NCBI GenBank assembly: GCA_963277665.1
Contig: OY728119.1
Span: forward strand, 316,220,206-316,284,205
Reading direction: 5' to 3'
DNA length: 64,000 bases
From: Viscum album
Taxonomy: Eukaryota > Streptophyta > Magnoliopsida > Santalales > Viscaceae
The notes beneath the pieces were generated by a model. It was not told the origin of the DNA. It did no database searches and worked only from the letters and a program-made list of their open reading frames with translations. Each line of letters opens with the position of its first letter. Position 1 is the first letter of the stretch. This document shows, one piece after another, positions 51,691 through 63,216 of the stretch. Position numbers and translations under genes: made by a program.

Positions 51691-53030
51691 ACTATTTAGG
51701 ATCGAGTAGAAGTATGTTCCTGATTGGTTGTGGTCACCAGAACATGATGAAGAATATATTTGGGTTATATGGGAACACGTAGCTACTATAATGAATTTAT
51801 TCAAGTATACTGAAAATATTATTAATTTTCAGCAGGAATATTGGCCCACCTTTGCAAGCATTTTGAAAGATACCATCCAACCATTCTTGAAGCAGGAATA
51901 TGTTCCTGATTATGTATTCATTCCCCACTGTAATATATTAATAGACCCTTGAAATGGGAGAAGGAATAAGAACCTAAACCTATAAGGAATATAAGGGATG
52001 ATGATATAGTCCATCATTGGTAGGATCCTAAATGGGTGCCTTGGTCCTGTTAGCTACTAGAATATTCTAAGTAGATCTGAAATTCCTAGAAGGAATATGG
52101 GAATTCCGTAAGTTGAAAATAAAGATATACTGATGAACCTCCTTGGGATTAGGAATAAGAACCCGATCATGATTTTCCTTTGAAATATGTTGTCAGAATT
52201 CATTGATATGAGTATACTCATGTCTTAAGTTGACTATTAAATTGAGTTGATGAACCCTGATCAAAATTAGGATATGAGCTAGTCCTGCACCTTGACCTTT
52301 ACTGAGATAAAACAATAATACTTCTAGATGGAAGGAAGAATATGATATTACTTCAAACTATCCCTATGATTATGTTGATCATACTTATATTCTTATCTAG
52401 TGGTTATAATAGGAGTATGGGCCTATTCCCATTTGATTTTTAGAATATTTCGATGAATCTCCTTTATTTTTATCATAATACATTAACAATTTATAAGAGT
52501 GTGGGAAACAATATAATCATGAACATTTTTTATTTCTAGGATGTACTAGAATATGTCTTCAATTCAAGTGGGAGTATATGCTCACTCATGTTCTTATTTA
52601 ATTGAGATATATTGATGTGCTTCATGTGCGAGGGATGGGATATGTGCCTGCCACATATTTTCTCTTGAAATATGTTGTCTTACTTGGTATGTTTGAGAAT
52701 GGATATGGTCTTTCTAACTAGCCACCACCAAGATATGCTAGTAGGATTCATCAAAATAACTTGGTAAATGTGCCTACTCTTGTTGAACTACAAAATACTA
52801 TGTCTAGAGAGATATTGTGGGTGCCCAGATCTGAGTGTCCAAGGAGGCGACCTATCAGGAAGCATCCTCAGCAAGAAACTAAGGATGGTTGTTGTGTTAC
52901 ACTGCTGGTGGTGACTCATAGGAGAACTTCTAGGAAGCACCTGAACTGTAGTAGAGCTTTAGTTAACTCTCTAATCCACCTTCCTGAGATAATAAAGGTT
53001 TCCATTGTTGTGATCTGGGGATAATCACTT
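51690..53030 (+). pseudogene. Plus-strand coding relic, Tyr/Asp/Pro-rich, unknown
   Basis: Three linked stretches read as protein on the plus strand. At 51728-51952: FQQEYWPTFASILKD, LKQEYVPDYVFIP. At about 51955-52450, with frame changes: EPDHDFPLKYV, EEYDITSNYPYDYVDHTYIL. At about 52634-53024, one stop: GYVPATYFLLKYVV, WVPRSECPRRRPIRK. A repeated Glu-Tyr-x-Pro theme is visible. 52761-53024 is GC-richer than its surroundings and open for 87 codons. No family recognised. It lies between the E3 leader and the E3 right LTR but on the opposite strand, so it is either an antisense gene of E3 or a separate insertion. Confidence 0.4.
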
Positions 53031-53454
53031 GAAGGGGTTGGAAATGATGATAATAGTTTCCATATTTGTCACAAACTTCCATGGATGAGGTGGATCTATG
53101 AGATTCAACACCTAGAGTCCCTCATGTGTATCCTCTAGTTTTATGATGGACCATGTCAGTTTTACTCCCTGACCATTGTGTTTTGCACCTAGTGATGAAG
53201 GAATCAAGTAGGTGATAGATTTTTTAAGTTTTCAGTGGATGTGGATCTTATACCACATAAAGTAATATAAATCTTCCTCAATGATGGAATTTTCTTTGGG
53301 TTGGGATATTTTAAGAGAAATGTATATATGATCATGAAGTTAGTAAAGACAAAGAATACCAATTACTGCATCATCATAAGTGGGAACATGTTAAACTAGC
53401 TATTCATGGGCGTCCCAAATTTTTTAGATTATTTTTTAGAAAACATCAAATAGG

Positions 53455-53469
53455 TTTCAGATATTTTTA
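53455..53469 (-). other. Candidate primer binding site of E3
   Basis: On the minus strand AAAATATCTGAAACC follows the LTR end directly. It resembles the Met-type primer site TGGTATCAGAGCC with G-to-A changes and one inserted base. Placement at the LTR edge is the main support; a TGGGACGCCC motif about 50 bases further in is an alternative. Confidence 0.35.
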
Positions 53470-53557
53470 TTTCTACACATGATAGGTGGACCAACATGTT
53501 GGAGAACTTCTACTATCTCATATGGTTTCCAAGGGGGTATATTCATAGGATCAAGAA
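53470..53557 (-). repeat. E3 5' LTR, portion left of the E2 insertion
   Basis: Colinear with 27843-27930, for example GTGGACCAACATG against GTGGAACCACATG, ACTTCTACTAT against ACTTCTTCTAT, and ATTCATAGGATCA against ACTCATAGAATCA. Homology starts at TATTTCTACA, matching the TGTTTCGACC start at 27843, and breaks at the first base of E2. Confidence 0.75.
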
Positions 53558-55873
53558 TGTAACAACCCAAAATTTTTGAATGATAATTATTTCCAAAAAA
53601 TGTGTGTTATATTGTACTCAAATAAATAATATCTATTTAATAATGATGTGATTATAAATTGAAATGTTACCATCGGATTTTTACCATTATATGAACGTTA
53701 GTCAATATGAAAATAGGAAAAAATATTTTTAACATTAATTTTAATGTTATAATTAATATTATAAATAGAAATGATAACGGTTAATGAATGGAGAAAGGAA
53801 TAATGATGCCCTCAACTAGTAGGGTTCTATCATACGAATCCCATTTGTCATATCTTTGTAAGGAGGTTGAGTCACTAGGTTTTTCTATAGACCAATCCCA
53901 TTCTGTGCTTCAACATGTTAAGCCTGAGTGAAATCTCCTATGAGATAAGTTCAAGTTAGTGCAAATTACCATGCAAGCAATGTTAACCGAGCCACCTAAT
54001 GAATCTATCACCATCACACACCTTACCCTTAGATCATATACATGCATTATAATGGGTTATGTGGAAAGGCCTTATATACTTATGGTATAATCCCTTTGAA
54101 TAAATAAAATTTTTGTTACATTAATTCGTTTTTTGAGTTTAATTTTCCTTAAAAATATGATGAATATTATAAATTGATTTTTTGGATAGAAATTATACTT
54201 TTCAGAAAAGATATAATTATTATAATAAACCAATTTTTTATTAATAATGTTTATTTTAATGAAATTGTATTATTAAAACACCCTTATGTAAATTTAAATG
54301 ATAATTTTTTTTTCAAGTGTCAAAAAGTTTACTATGCATTTTCTATCCACTGTTATATTTAAAAAATAAGGATTTTTATATTTAAAAGTTAAATTTGTCA
54401 TAATTAGAGAATTTTTATGATAAAATAAAAATGATTTATGAAATTATCACATCAAAATTAGTGTGGGTTTAATTTATTATAATTTTCTAAAATATATTTT
54501 TTGTGAATTGTAAAAAATACAGTTTGAGATTTCTGGTATGTTTAATGACATCATATTGATTTAATAAGTAAAATAAAATTTTGTTTGACACTTATGTATA
54601 AAAAAATCATAATAAGTGTCCCAAGTGGCCAATACCACGAGAAACCCCATGGTTTTTAATTTATCACTACCTAGGTGTCTAAGGAAATTAATAAAAAAAT
54701 CCTCCTCACTTTTTTTATAAATAACAACACATTTCATCATTTCCTTTCACTACCATTTCATCCTCCATGAATCTATGTTATTTAACCACCCAATGAGTCC
54801 TACCAAGGTATCCTCAAGCCTTTATGGTCCCAATCATTGTGTTTTAGGAGTTACTCTTCAAGGTAAGGTAAATCTCAACTTCTCTTTTCCTTTTAAGTTC
54901 CCTTGTTATGTGGTATGTCTTTAAATTTTCCATACCACATTATTCTGTAAATTTTATTATATCCCTTTATAAGAATAACATAATTTTATTAATGGGAGAC
55001 CCTTTTAATATTTTTTTTCTGAAATCATGTTTCATAACCATTTTTCTGCCATATTTTCTTCTCAAAATTTCACTCCATTTCTCAGGAAATTCTCTTATTT
55101 TATTTTGGGATTACCCAAACCCCTTTATTTTCTAACGGTATTCAACCTGATTTAAAAAGGATCTATTTTATTCTGGTATTAACATACATGAAACCCTCCT
55201 CCCTTTTTTGGGCTAATAATGACATAAAGATATTATCTTTAATCATTTTTATAAAATTCCATGCTTTTGATATGAAACTCGTTTCCTTTATTCTTATAAG
55301 GTTATTTATGAAATGTTTTATTATGATATATGTGTATCATATTAACTGGTTCATAATAATCATGCACCCTGATATCACTCTAATTCATTTGGTAAATAAT
55401 TTAATCTCCAGAGATGACATGTTTTTTGATACTATGGTTAATATCCTTAGTAATTTTTATGACACCTCGTTGAAAAAACATAGTGATATACTTATTAATG
55501 ATTAAAATAAATATTTTATCCACATTTAAAAGTTATGATTCATATTCATATTATTATCATATTCCTATTTCTAATGAATTTATGATATTCCTCAAGATGT
55601 AATCAATATTTATCAAGATCACATGGAAATTGTTTCTCTTGTTTTCTGTTACAGGGCCTTATGTTCACACTTTTTTTGATGTATTTCCCCAGGTTATGAG
55701 AGGCCGTAAATTTACTTAGGATGAACCTATGATTAATCCTTTAAAGTGGATTATAATAATTTTTTATGATTTAATGTATTATGTACCTTGTTTCTGGGAA
55801 ACTAAACTTTAAATGATCCTCTATTTGTTAAATATAATGAAATGTTTGTGAAATAAAAAGGCAAGAAGCTATA
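53558..55873 (+). repeat. E2 5' LTR
   Basis: Opens TGTAACAACCC and ends AAGAAGCTATA, matching 60870-63216 throughout, for example the AATGACATCATA(T/A)TGAT block and GTGTCTAAGGAAATTAATA. A TATA box (TATAAATA, 54716-54723) lies in a conserved position, followed by a pyrimidine-rich leader. Open frames at 54908-55135 and 55188-55505 are AT-rich chance frames. Confidence 0.92.
54716..54723 (+). promoter_or_regulatory. LTR promoter TATA box (E2)
   Basis: TATAAATA after a T run; the aligned site in the 3' LTR is TATAAATA at 62053-62060. Confidence 0.6.
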
Positions 55874-55875
55874 GA

Positions 55876-55890
55876 TGGTATCAAAAGAAG
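55876..55890 (+). other. Primer binding site of E2
   Basis: TGGTATCAAAAGAAGG two bases after the LTR end, a damaged initiator-Met-type primer site like that of E1. Confidence 0.75.
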
Positions 55891-56341
55891 GTTTAGTTAT
55901 TTTTGGAAATTATGATTTTAAAAATTTAGGAAGAAAAATATAGAAACATTTAAATATAAAAAAACAACATGTTATTCTGGTGAAATATTAAGTAAGGGGT
56001 TTCGAAGAAAATAAATCCCTCTCTAGATACAAACATGTTGATGTGGCTCTGGAACATATGTACATAGGGGTAATAACTCTAAAAAGTTATGTTGCATCTG
56101 AATCGGTGTAACTTAGTTCATGAAAATGGGACTTTCTACACTCATCATTTGACACTACAGGGGGGATATGTTTAGTTAATCATAAGATTTTCATTGAACT
56201 TTATAAAGTAATTATAGAAAATGATATTTTTGTTAAAGAATAACCACATTAAGAATGATGTTTTAAGACATAATATTTATTTATAATTTTAATATTATTA
56301 AATAAAACATGTTTATCACCAAGGATTTATTATTTTAGAAA

Positions 56342-57450
56342 ATGGTGTGAAATAGGGGAGACCATGTAAATGGTGAGCGTAATGGGCCAGGTGATGAAGA
56401 CCTTTCTATGGAATATGGAGAAGAAAACATCATGATAATGATGAATTAAATGACTCGAGTTATGAAAAATAACTTGATTCAAGATAAAAGGACAGATTCA
56501 CCTCAAAGGGAAGAAATTTATGTTGAGTCTTTTATGCATTAATGACCACCTTCATTTAGTGGATCTATCAACCAATTGATTTCTAAAAAATGGGAAATCT
56601 CTATAGAAAATAGCATTTCATTACTCCATTTTTTGGAATAAGAGAAAGTCACCCTGGATGGGTACCTCTTAGTTAGATAAGATGATCAATGGTGGGAACT
56701 GGTTAAAAATACAAATAAAAGTGTTCAGATTGAAGATATGGAGTGAGAAGAGTTCATGGGATCCTTTTTCAAAAACTATTTCTCATGTTCACTGAAAAAA
56801 ATAGAGAAGGGATTCCAAGAGCTGAAGTAGAAGGAAAATAAATCCGTTGGAGGCTATGAGATAAAATTAAAAATGCTTTCCCATTACCCCTCTGTCTTTC
56901 TCATGGATCCTAATAGGAAGGATGAAGTACTTTTTTTGTGAAATAAGACCCCATCTACAAAATAATCTATCCAACCGATACTATGAAAACTATGAGGAGA
57001 TTGAGAGGAGTGCTATAAAAGTTGAACAAGAGTTTGGGGAGATAAATTGGTACCATAGATCAAATAAAAAGGTATATTTGGAGACAAAATTTGTGAGGAG
57101 ATTTGATCAAGTAAGAGGAGTAAATAAAGTGCAACTTCCCATGTACAAAAAATGTGGGTGGAAACATTCGGGGAACTTCTTGCTTAGAAGTAGGAAATAT
57201 TACAAGTGTATAAGAGATGGCCATATTTCATAGAACTCTCATAGTGAGGTGAAGACTCAACTTCTCAACAATAATAATAATGTGAAGATGGTGCATGCCC
57301 TACCTGGTGTTCAATGCTTCAAGTGTGGACAACTTTAGAAATTTTACAATCACTATCCAAAGCTGACATTAATGAAGGGGAATCACCATCAACCTAAAGA
57401 CATGATAAGGGATCAAGGTCATGTTTTTTTCAGAAAAAATAAAGTTGAAG
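56342..57450 (+). pseudogene. gag: E2 gag, decayed
   Basis: The frame starts at ATG 56342 and holds to about 56918. It has the same block order as E1 gag: PPSFSGSINQLISKKWEISI, QWWELVKN, EEFMGSFFKNYFSCSLKKIE and KSVGGYEIKLKMLSHYP. A frameshift in the T run at about 56932 moves it into the frame of 56922-57233. The zinc knuckles survive only in part: MYKKCGWKHSGN, YYKCIRDGHIS, then CFKCGQL around 57320. At least eight stops. Confidence 0.88.
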
Positions 57451-57469
57451 CTCAAAATTATGTGGTGGT

Positions 57470-57900
57470 AGGTACTCTCACTATTCTCTCAAACCTATAA
57501 ATCAATTTTTTTCTTCTGTTTATATGTATTCCTTTGTTTACTCTATTTTTCCAACGAATTTAGAATCAACACCTGAACTACTATAAGTAGAGTTATCATT
57601 CAAGAATATTGGAGGGATTATCTAAGAGAAAACAATATATATAAACTCTAGTATTCAATTTGGTGAGAATAATATCATATCAAATATAGTAGTCATTCGC
57701 ATGCTGGAATTCGACATTATACTAGGGATGGAATGGCTCTCATAGTATTATACTAAGATCAACTGTAGAAGTGAATAAATATCAAAATTCTTGAATGGAA
57801 AAATTAATTTTTTTTCAAAGGAGAGATATATGGACATAAAAATTATATAGAATCACTTCCCATATCTTTATTTATGGAAATGATAGGTGAAGATTAAGAA
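57470..57900 (+). pseudogene. pro: E2 protease, decayed
   Basis: VVVGTLTILSN leads in from gag. A stretch near 57510-57590 (YSFVYSIFPTNLESTPELL) aligns by position with the sequence after the Asp-Ser-Gly-Ala active site, which itself is no longer readable. LEFDIILGMEWLS at about 57704-57740 is the conserved chromovirus protease C-terminal block. This is the domain that E1 has lost. Confidence 0.75.
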
Positions 57901-58059
57901 ATAAATGGAAGTATATGAGTAGAAAATGTCCCCACTGTTCAAGAATATATTTATGTATTTAATAATGTGTTACCTGGAACTCCCCTAGAAAGAGAGGTAT
58001 ATTCCTCTATTGAAATCATTACTAGATCCAAGATGATATAAAAGACCCTATATATAATT

Positions 58060-58800
58060 GAAAATTTAGAGCTGGAGGAATTGAAGATGAAACTCCAAGA
58101 TCTTTTAGAGAAGGGGTTTATCCTACCAAGTGTATCTACTTGGGGATAATCTGTTCTCTTTGTGAAGAAGATGTATGGATCAATGGGCCTATGAATTTAT
58201 TATAGATAACTTAATGGGATCACAATGAAGAAAAATTAACCTCTTCCAAGAATTTATGATTTTATTGATTAGCTTAATGGGGGCTCAATTCATCTCCAAG
58301 ATTGATCTTTTATCTGGTTATCAATAATTGAGTGTAAAGAAAGAAGATATTCCAAAGAACTCCATCTGATCAAGATATGGTAATTATGGGTTTTTTATTC
58401 CCTTATTCTTGACTAATTCCCATTCAATTTTTATGGATTTTATGAACATATTCTTTAAGGAATTCCTCAATAACATTATGGTATCTTTTATAAATGATAT
58501 TATGATATATTCCAAAAGTATTAAAGAGCATTAGGATCATCTAAGAGTTATATTTTAAACTCTAATTAAGGATAGGTTATATGGAAATCTCAATAAATTT
58601 GAATTTTGGTTAAAATAAGTTGCTTTATTGGGGAACATTGTAACCAGTGAAAGAATCTCAGTTGATCCTGCAATGAAAAAGGTTGTAGAGGAGTGGACTC
58701 ATCTTAAAACGGTAACTGAGATCCGTAGTTTCCTCATATTAGATGGATATTATTGGAGGTTTTTGAAAATCATTTCATGAATTTCTAATCCACTAACCAA
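58060..58800 (+). pseudogene. pol: E2 reverse transcriptase, decayed
   Basis: ELKMKLQDLLEKGFILPSVS (about 58078), VLFVKKMYGSMGL, ITMKKN and PLPRIYDFID lead into the palm. The catalytic motif reads FINDI (about 58487-58501), so the first Asp is Asn. LGNIVTSERISVDP and [18 protein letters not shown] follow. Several stops and frame changes, for example near 58160 and 58270. Confidence 0.85.
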
Positions 58801-58809
58801 GTAAACTCG

Positions 58810-59300
58810 AAAATGGGTCATTTTCATTTGGACAATTGAGTGCGAAAATTTTTCCAAGAGTTGATGATGAGATTAGTCACTGCACTCGTGTTAACTCTGC
58901 CCTCTCTCAGGGGAGGATTCTTTATTTTATTTGATTCTACTATGAAAGTTCTTGGGTGTGCCCTTATGAAAAATGATAAGTTTATTTCTTATTCATCTCA
59001 ATATTTGAAGCCTCGTGAGAATAATTATTCTACACATGACCTGAAGCTAGCTGCTGTTTTTCTCTTATAAAGATATGGAGGCACTATCTTCAAGTGGATA
59101 AATGTGATATATACACATACCATCAATGTTTGAAGTGTATTTTTAGGAAAAAAGAATTTAACATGAGACAGACTATATGGTTAAAACTTCTTAAATACTA
59201 TGATTGTCCAATTCATTAACATCCTGAAAGAGGAAGAAATTCATTGATGCATTAATTAGGAAAGACCCTATTATGTTGGAAATTACATGTATTCAAGGAT
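58810..59300 (+). pseudogene. E2 RNase H, decayed
   Basis: From 58840 an open frame of 76 codons contains VLTLPSLRGGFFILFDSTMK, GCALMKNDKFISY and STHDLKLAAV, the start of the domain. After a frameshift at about 59070, YTYHQCLKCIF follows, with Tyr where E1 has Asn and the family Asp. No intact catalytic set. Confidence 0.82.
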
Positions 59301-59539
59301 ATCCTTTGATAAAAGGCCTAGTAAAACTAGACATGGGAATTACAAGGGAAGGAACATCATCAACCCTTCCTCAAAATGATTTCCCAACCATTATTACTAT
59401 AAAAGAGAAAGAAATATAAAAAAAAGATCATTTTTGACAAATGAAGATAGAGGATATGAAGGTTGGGATATTTCTTGAGTTCATTATTGATCAAGAATCT
59501 GTACTAAAATTTCATAAAATATTGTGCATTCCATCTATT

Positions 59540-60330
59540 TTAGAAATAAATAAATAACTAATGGATGTATCTCATGTCTATACTTTCTCTCTACATCCTA
59601 GAATCAAAAAAATGTATATGGACCTTCATGATCATTATTAGTGGGATAACATGAAAAGAGAGATTGTTGAATACATGCAATGTGCATAGTGTGTCAAAAA
59701 GTGAAGGTAGAGGGACAACTTCCTAAATAGGTGTTACAATAACTACTCATACCATCATTTAAGTGGGACGATATCACTATGGAATTTGTTACTGGTATCT
59801 GGAAAATATCCAAAATAAACAGTGCAATATGGGTTATAGTGGACCATGTCACCAAGACTATCCATTTTATTTATATTCAATAAGATTTATCTCTCAACCA
59901 ACATTCCACTATTTATTTAAAGGAAGTGTTAAGTCTTCATGGGGTACCACTCTCCATCATATCTAATCATGATCAAAGGTTCACATCAAAATTCTAGGGA
60001 GGTTTTCAACATGATTTTAATGAATAATTGAATTTCAGTACGACCTATCACCCTAAAACTAATGGATATTATGAAAGGTCTTTTAAAACACTCTAGGTTA
60101 TTCTATGAACATACTCAATGGAATTTAAAGGTTTGTGAGATCAACATATCCATTTATTTGAGATCTCATACAAATTTGTTTTCCTTTATAGTATTCAAAT
60201 GGAACCCTATGAAGATCTATATGAGAAGAATTGTTGAACTCCAACTTATTGTGATAAAGATGGTGAGACAAATCTTCTTGGTCCTGATCTTGTGTAAGAG
60301 ATGATAGAAAAGGTTCATTCCAGCCAACAA
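59540..60330 (+). pseudogene. int: E2 integrase, decayed
   Basis: Zinc-domain trace: HPRIKKMYMDLHDHY, a stop, then WDNMKREI. Core: WDDITMEFVTG, with Glu (GAA 59782-59784) at the first catalytic position as in E1. Then SAIWVIVDHVTKTIHF, GVPLSIISNHDQRFTSKF, where the second catalytic Asp reads Asn, and YHPKTNGYYERSFKTL. About ten stops or frame changes. Confidence 0.85.
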
Positions 60331-60815
60331 CACGTAAAAAATGTTCAATGTCAGGAGAAGAGCTATGCTGAAAACCCTTGATGGGACTTGGAGTTTGATG
60401 TTGGAAAGAAATTCTTCCTTTGAATTTCACCTTTAAATAGATTCATAATGTTTTGGAAGAAAGGGAATCTTAGTCCCATGTACAATATACCCTATGAAAT
60501 CCTTGATCGTAAAAGATTAGAGGCCTATCGGCTTACACTTCCACCAAACATAGATAAAGTTCATGATGTTATCCACATATCCCTTTTTAGAAAGTAAATA
60601 TCTAACCATTCATATGTACTGAGTCTAGAGGTGGTATAACTAGAATATGACCTCTCTTATGAGGAGCATCTGTGGGAGATCTTCGACCATAGAGACATGG
60701 TTCAATGAAACTAGACTAACCACATCGCTAAAGTGTTGTAGAAGAATAAAAAATATGAAGAAATGATGTTTGAACCTGAGGAAACAATAAGGAAAAATTA
60801 CCCACACATTTTCTG
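60331..60815 (+). pseudogene. E2 integrase C-terminus with chromodomain-like end
   Basis: KKGNLSPMYNIPYEILDRKR, AYRLTLPPNIDKVHDVIHIS and LFRK match the region after the integrase core of E1. The end (LSYEEHL ... IFDHRDMVQ ... AKVL ... EEMMFEPEETIRKNYPHIF) aligns with the E1 chromodomain. The conserved Trp of VLW is a stop and the last codons are followed by TGA at 60813. Confidence 0.75.
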
Positions 60816-60856
60816 AACTGATGGAATGAGTTGAAATTTTAGGGATGAGATTCCTT

Positions 60857-60869
60857 AATGGGGGAAGAA
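60857..60869 (+). other. Polypurine tract of E2
   Basis: AATGGGGGAAGAA directly before the 3' LTR, aligned with the E1 tract. Confidence 0.7.
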
Positions 60870-63216
60870 TTAAACGACCCATACTTTTTGAATGATAATT
60901 TTTTCCTAAAAATGTGTGTTATATTATATGCAAAATAAACTATATCTATTTTATAATGACCTGGGTATAAATTGAAATGTGACCATCGGGTTTCAACAAT
61001 TATATGACTGTTGTAAAATATGAACATTATAAACAATACTTTTAATAATAATTTTAATGTTATAATTAGTTTTATAAATAGAAATGATAATATCTAATTA
61101 ATGTAGAAAGGAGAAACAATGGCCCCAACAAGTAGAGTGGTGCCATACGAATCCCATTTTTAAATCTTGGTAATGAGATAACATCACTTGGATTCACACA
61201 TGACCATTCCAAATCTGATCTTCAACATGTTAATCTGGTATAAAATCGCCTATGAGAGATGTTCATGTTAGTTGAAATTACCACACAAGCGATGTTAGCT
61301 GAGAAGCCCCATGAAGCTATCACCATCCCACACCTTAACCTTATGTGTTATAGAGGTGTTATAATTGGTTATGTGTCAAGGCTATTTTTACTTAGTGTAT
61401 AATCCCTTGGTATAAATAAAATTGTTGTTTTACCAATTCCATTTTGAGTTTAGTTTTTCTTAAAAAAATAGAAAAATTTAGAAATTGATTTTTCAGACAG
61501 AAATTGTAATTTTCAAAAAAGTTATAATAATTATAATAAACTATGTTTTTATTAATAATGTTTATTTTAATGAAATATTATGATTAAAATAGTATTATTT
61601 AAATTTAAATGATAAAATATTTTTTTTTCAGGTGTCAGAAGTTTATTATGCATTTTACTACGCATTTTATTTCTAGTATTATTTTTTATAAATAAATATT
61701 TATATATATAAAAGATAAATTTATCATTGTTATAGAATTATTATGATAAAATAAACATCATTTTTTTGTAATTATAATTTCAAAATTAGGTTAGAGTTAA
61801 TTTATGAAATTTTCTAAAATAGTTTTTTTATAAATAGTAAAAATATACTTTGAGTTTTTCAGTATATTTAATGACATCATAATGATGTAATAAGTAATAG
61901 AAAATTATAGTATACTCTTGTAGATTAAAATATCATAATATATGTCCCATGTTTCCAATACCATGGAAAAATACTGTGGTCAAGCCCTTGATTTTGAATT
62001 TACCACTACCTAGGTGTCTAAGGAAATTAATAGACAAATCTTCTTCTTTTTCTATAAATACCCATCCATTTTTCCATTTACATTCAATCCCATTTCATAC
62101 TATACAAATATCTGATTGTTTTACCTCAAAATGAGTCCTACCAAGGTGTCCTCAATCCCTCAAGGTCCCAATATTCTAGTTTTAGGGGTTACACTTCAAG
62201 GTAAGGGAAATCCCAACTTCTCTTTTTTCCTTTCAAGTTCCCTTTTTATGTGATATGTATTTAAAATTTCCATAGTATGTTTTTTTCTGTTTTATTATAT
62301 AAATTTACTATATTAATATTATTTTATTAATGGAAGACCATTTTCCCATATCATTTTAAATTTTTTTAACACCATGTTTCGTACCCGTTATGCAGCCATA
62401 TTTTCTTCTCAAAATTTCTCTCTTCTTTCTCAATAAATTCTCTTATTTTATTTTTTGAATACCCAAAACATTTACTTTTGTAATGGTATTTACCTTTATT
62501 TAAAAATTATCTTTTTTATTATTTTATTAACATCCATGAAACCCATGTTTTTTTATAGGTTAATAATGACATAAATATCTTGTCTTTAAGCATTTTTTTA
62601 AAATGTCGTGATTTTGATATGAAACCCATTTATTTTATTATCTATGAGTTATTTATGAAATTTTTTATTATGATATATATATATATAATTAATAAATAAT
62701 AATGGTGTACTTTTATAATGATCCATTTCATTGGGTAAATAATTTAATACCTAGAGATGACATGTTCTATGATACCTTAGTGAATAACCTTGGTAATTTT
62801 TATGACACCTCAGTGAAGAACCTTGGTGATATGATTATGAATGTATAAAATAAATGTTGTAGCCACATTTTAATTTTATTATTCATGTTATTATTATTAT
62901 ATTAATCTTTCTCATGCCTTTTTGATGTTCCTCAAGTTCTTGTCAATATTTCTCAATATCACTTTTAAATTGTTTCTCTTATTTTTCCTTTTTGGGTCTT
63001 ATGATCACCATTTCCTTTGATGTATGTTCCCAGGTTATGAGATGTAGTAAATATCTTTAGGATTAACCTATTATTAATCCTTTCAAGTGTAATAGATTAT
63101 TTTTTTATGATTTTATGTGTTATGTACCTTATTTACAATAAACTAAACTTTAAAAGATCCACTATTTGTTCTATGTAAAAAAGAAAATTTATGTAATAAA
63201 AAGGTGATATGCTATA
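60870..63216 (+). repeat. E2 3' LTR
   Basis: Starts TTAAACGACCC (the TG of the 5' LTR has become TT) and ends GATATGCTATA. The following base resumes E3 LTR homology. Slightly longer than the 5' LTR through small indels. Confidence 0.92.

Larger units (their letters stand above)
53558..63216 (+). mobile_element. E2: full-length Tekay-type retrotransposon, heavily decayed, nested in E3 LTR
   Basis: 9659 bases with both LTRs (2316 and 2347), primer site, gag, protease, RT, RNase H, integrase, chromodomain-like end and polypurine tract in the standard order. Ends are fixed by the uninterrupted E3 LTR at 27843: flanking homology stops at 53557 and resumes at 63217. The flanking 5-mers AAGAA and AGTAA match at three positions and probably derive from one target-site duplication. 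LTRs differ at roughly one base in five over the first 140 bases by eye. Multiple stops, frameshifts and lost catalytic residues rule out activity. Unlike E1, its protease region is retained, and so is the start of RT. Confidence 0.93.

Noticed and set aside
55188..55505. 105-codon plus-strand open frame in the E2 5' LTR
   Set aside because: The 3' LTR counterpart is broken and the composition is that of AT-rich noncoding sequence.
60125..60430. 101-codon minus-strand open frame
   Set aside because: Shadow of the E2 integrase on the opposite strand.
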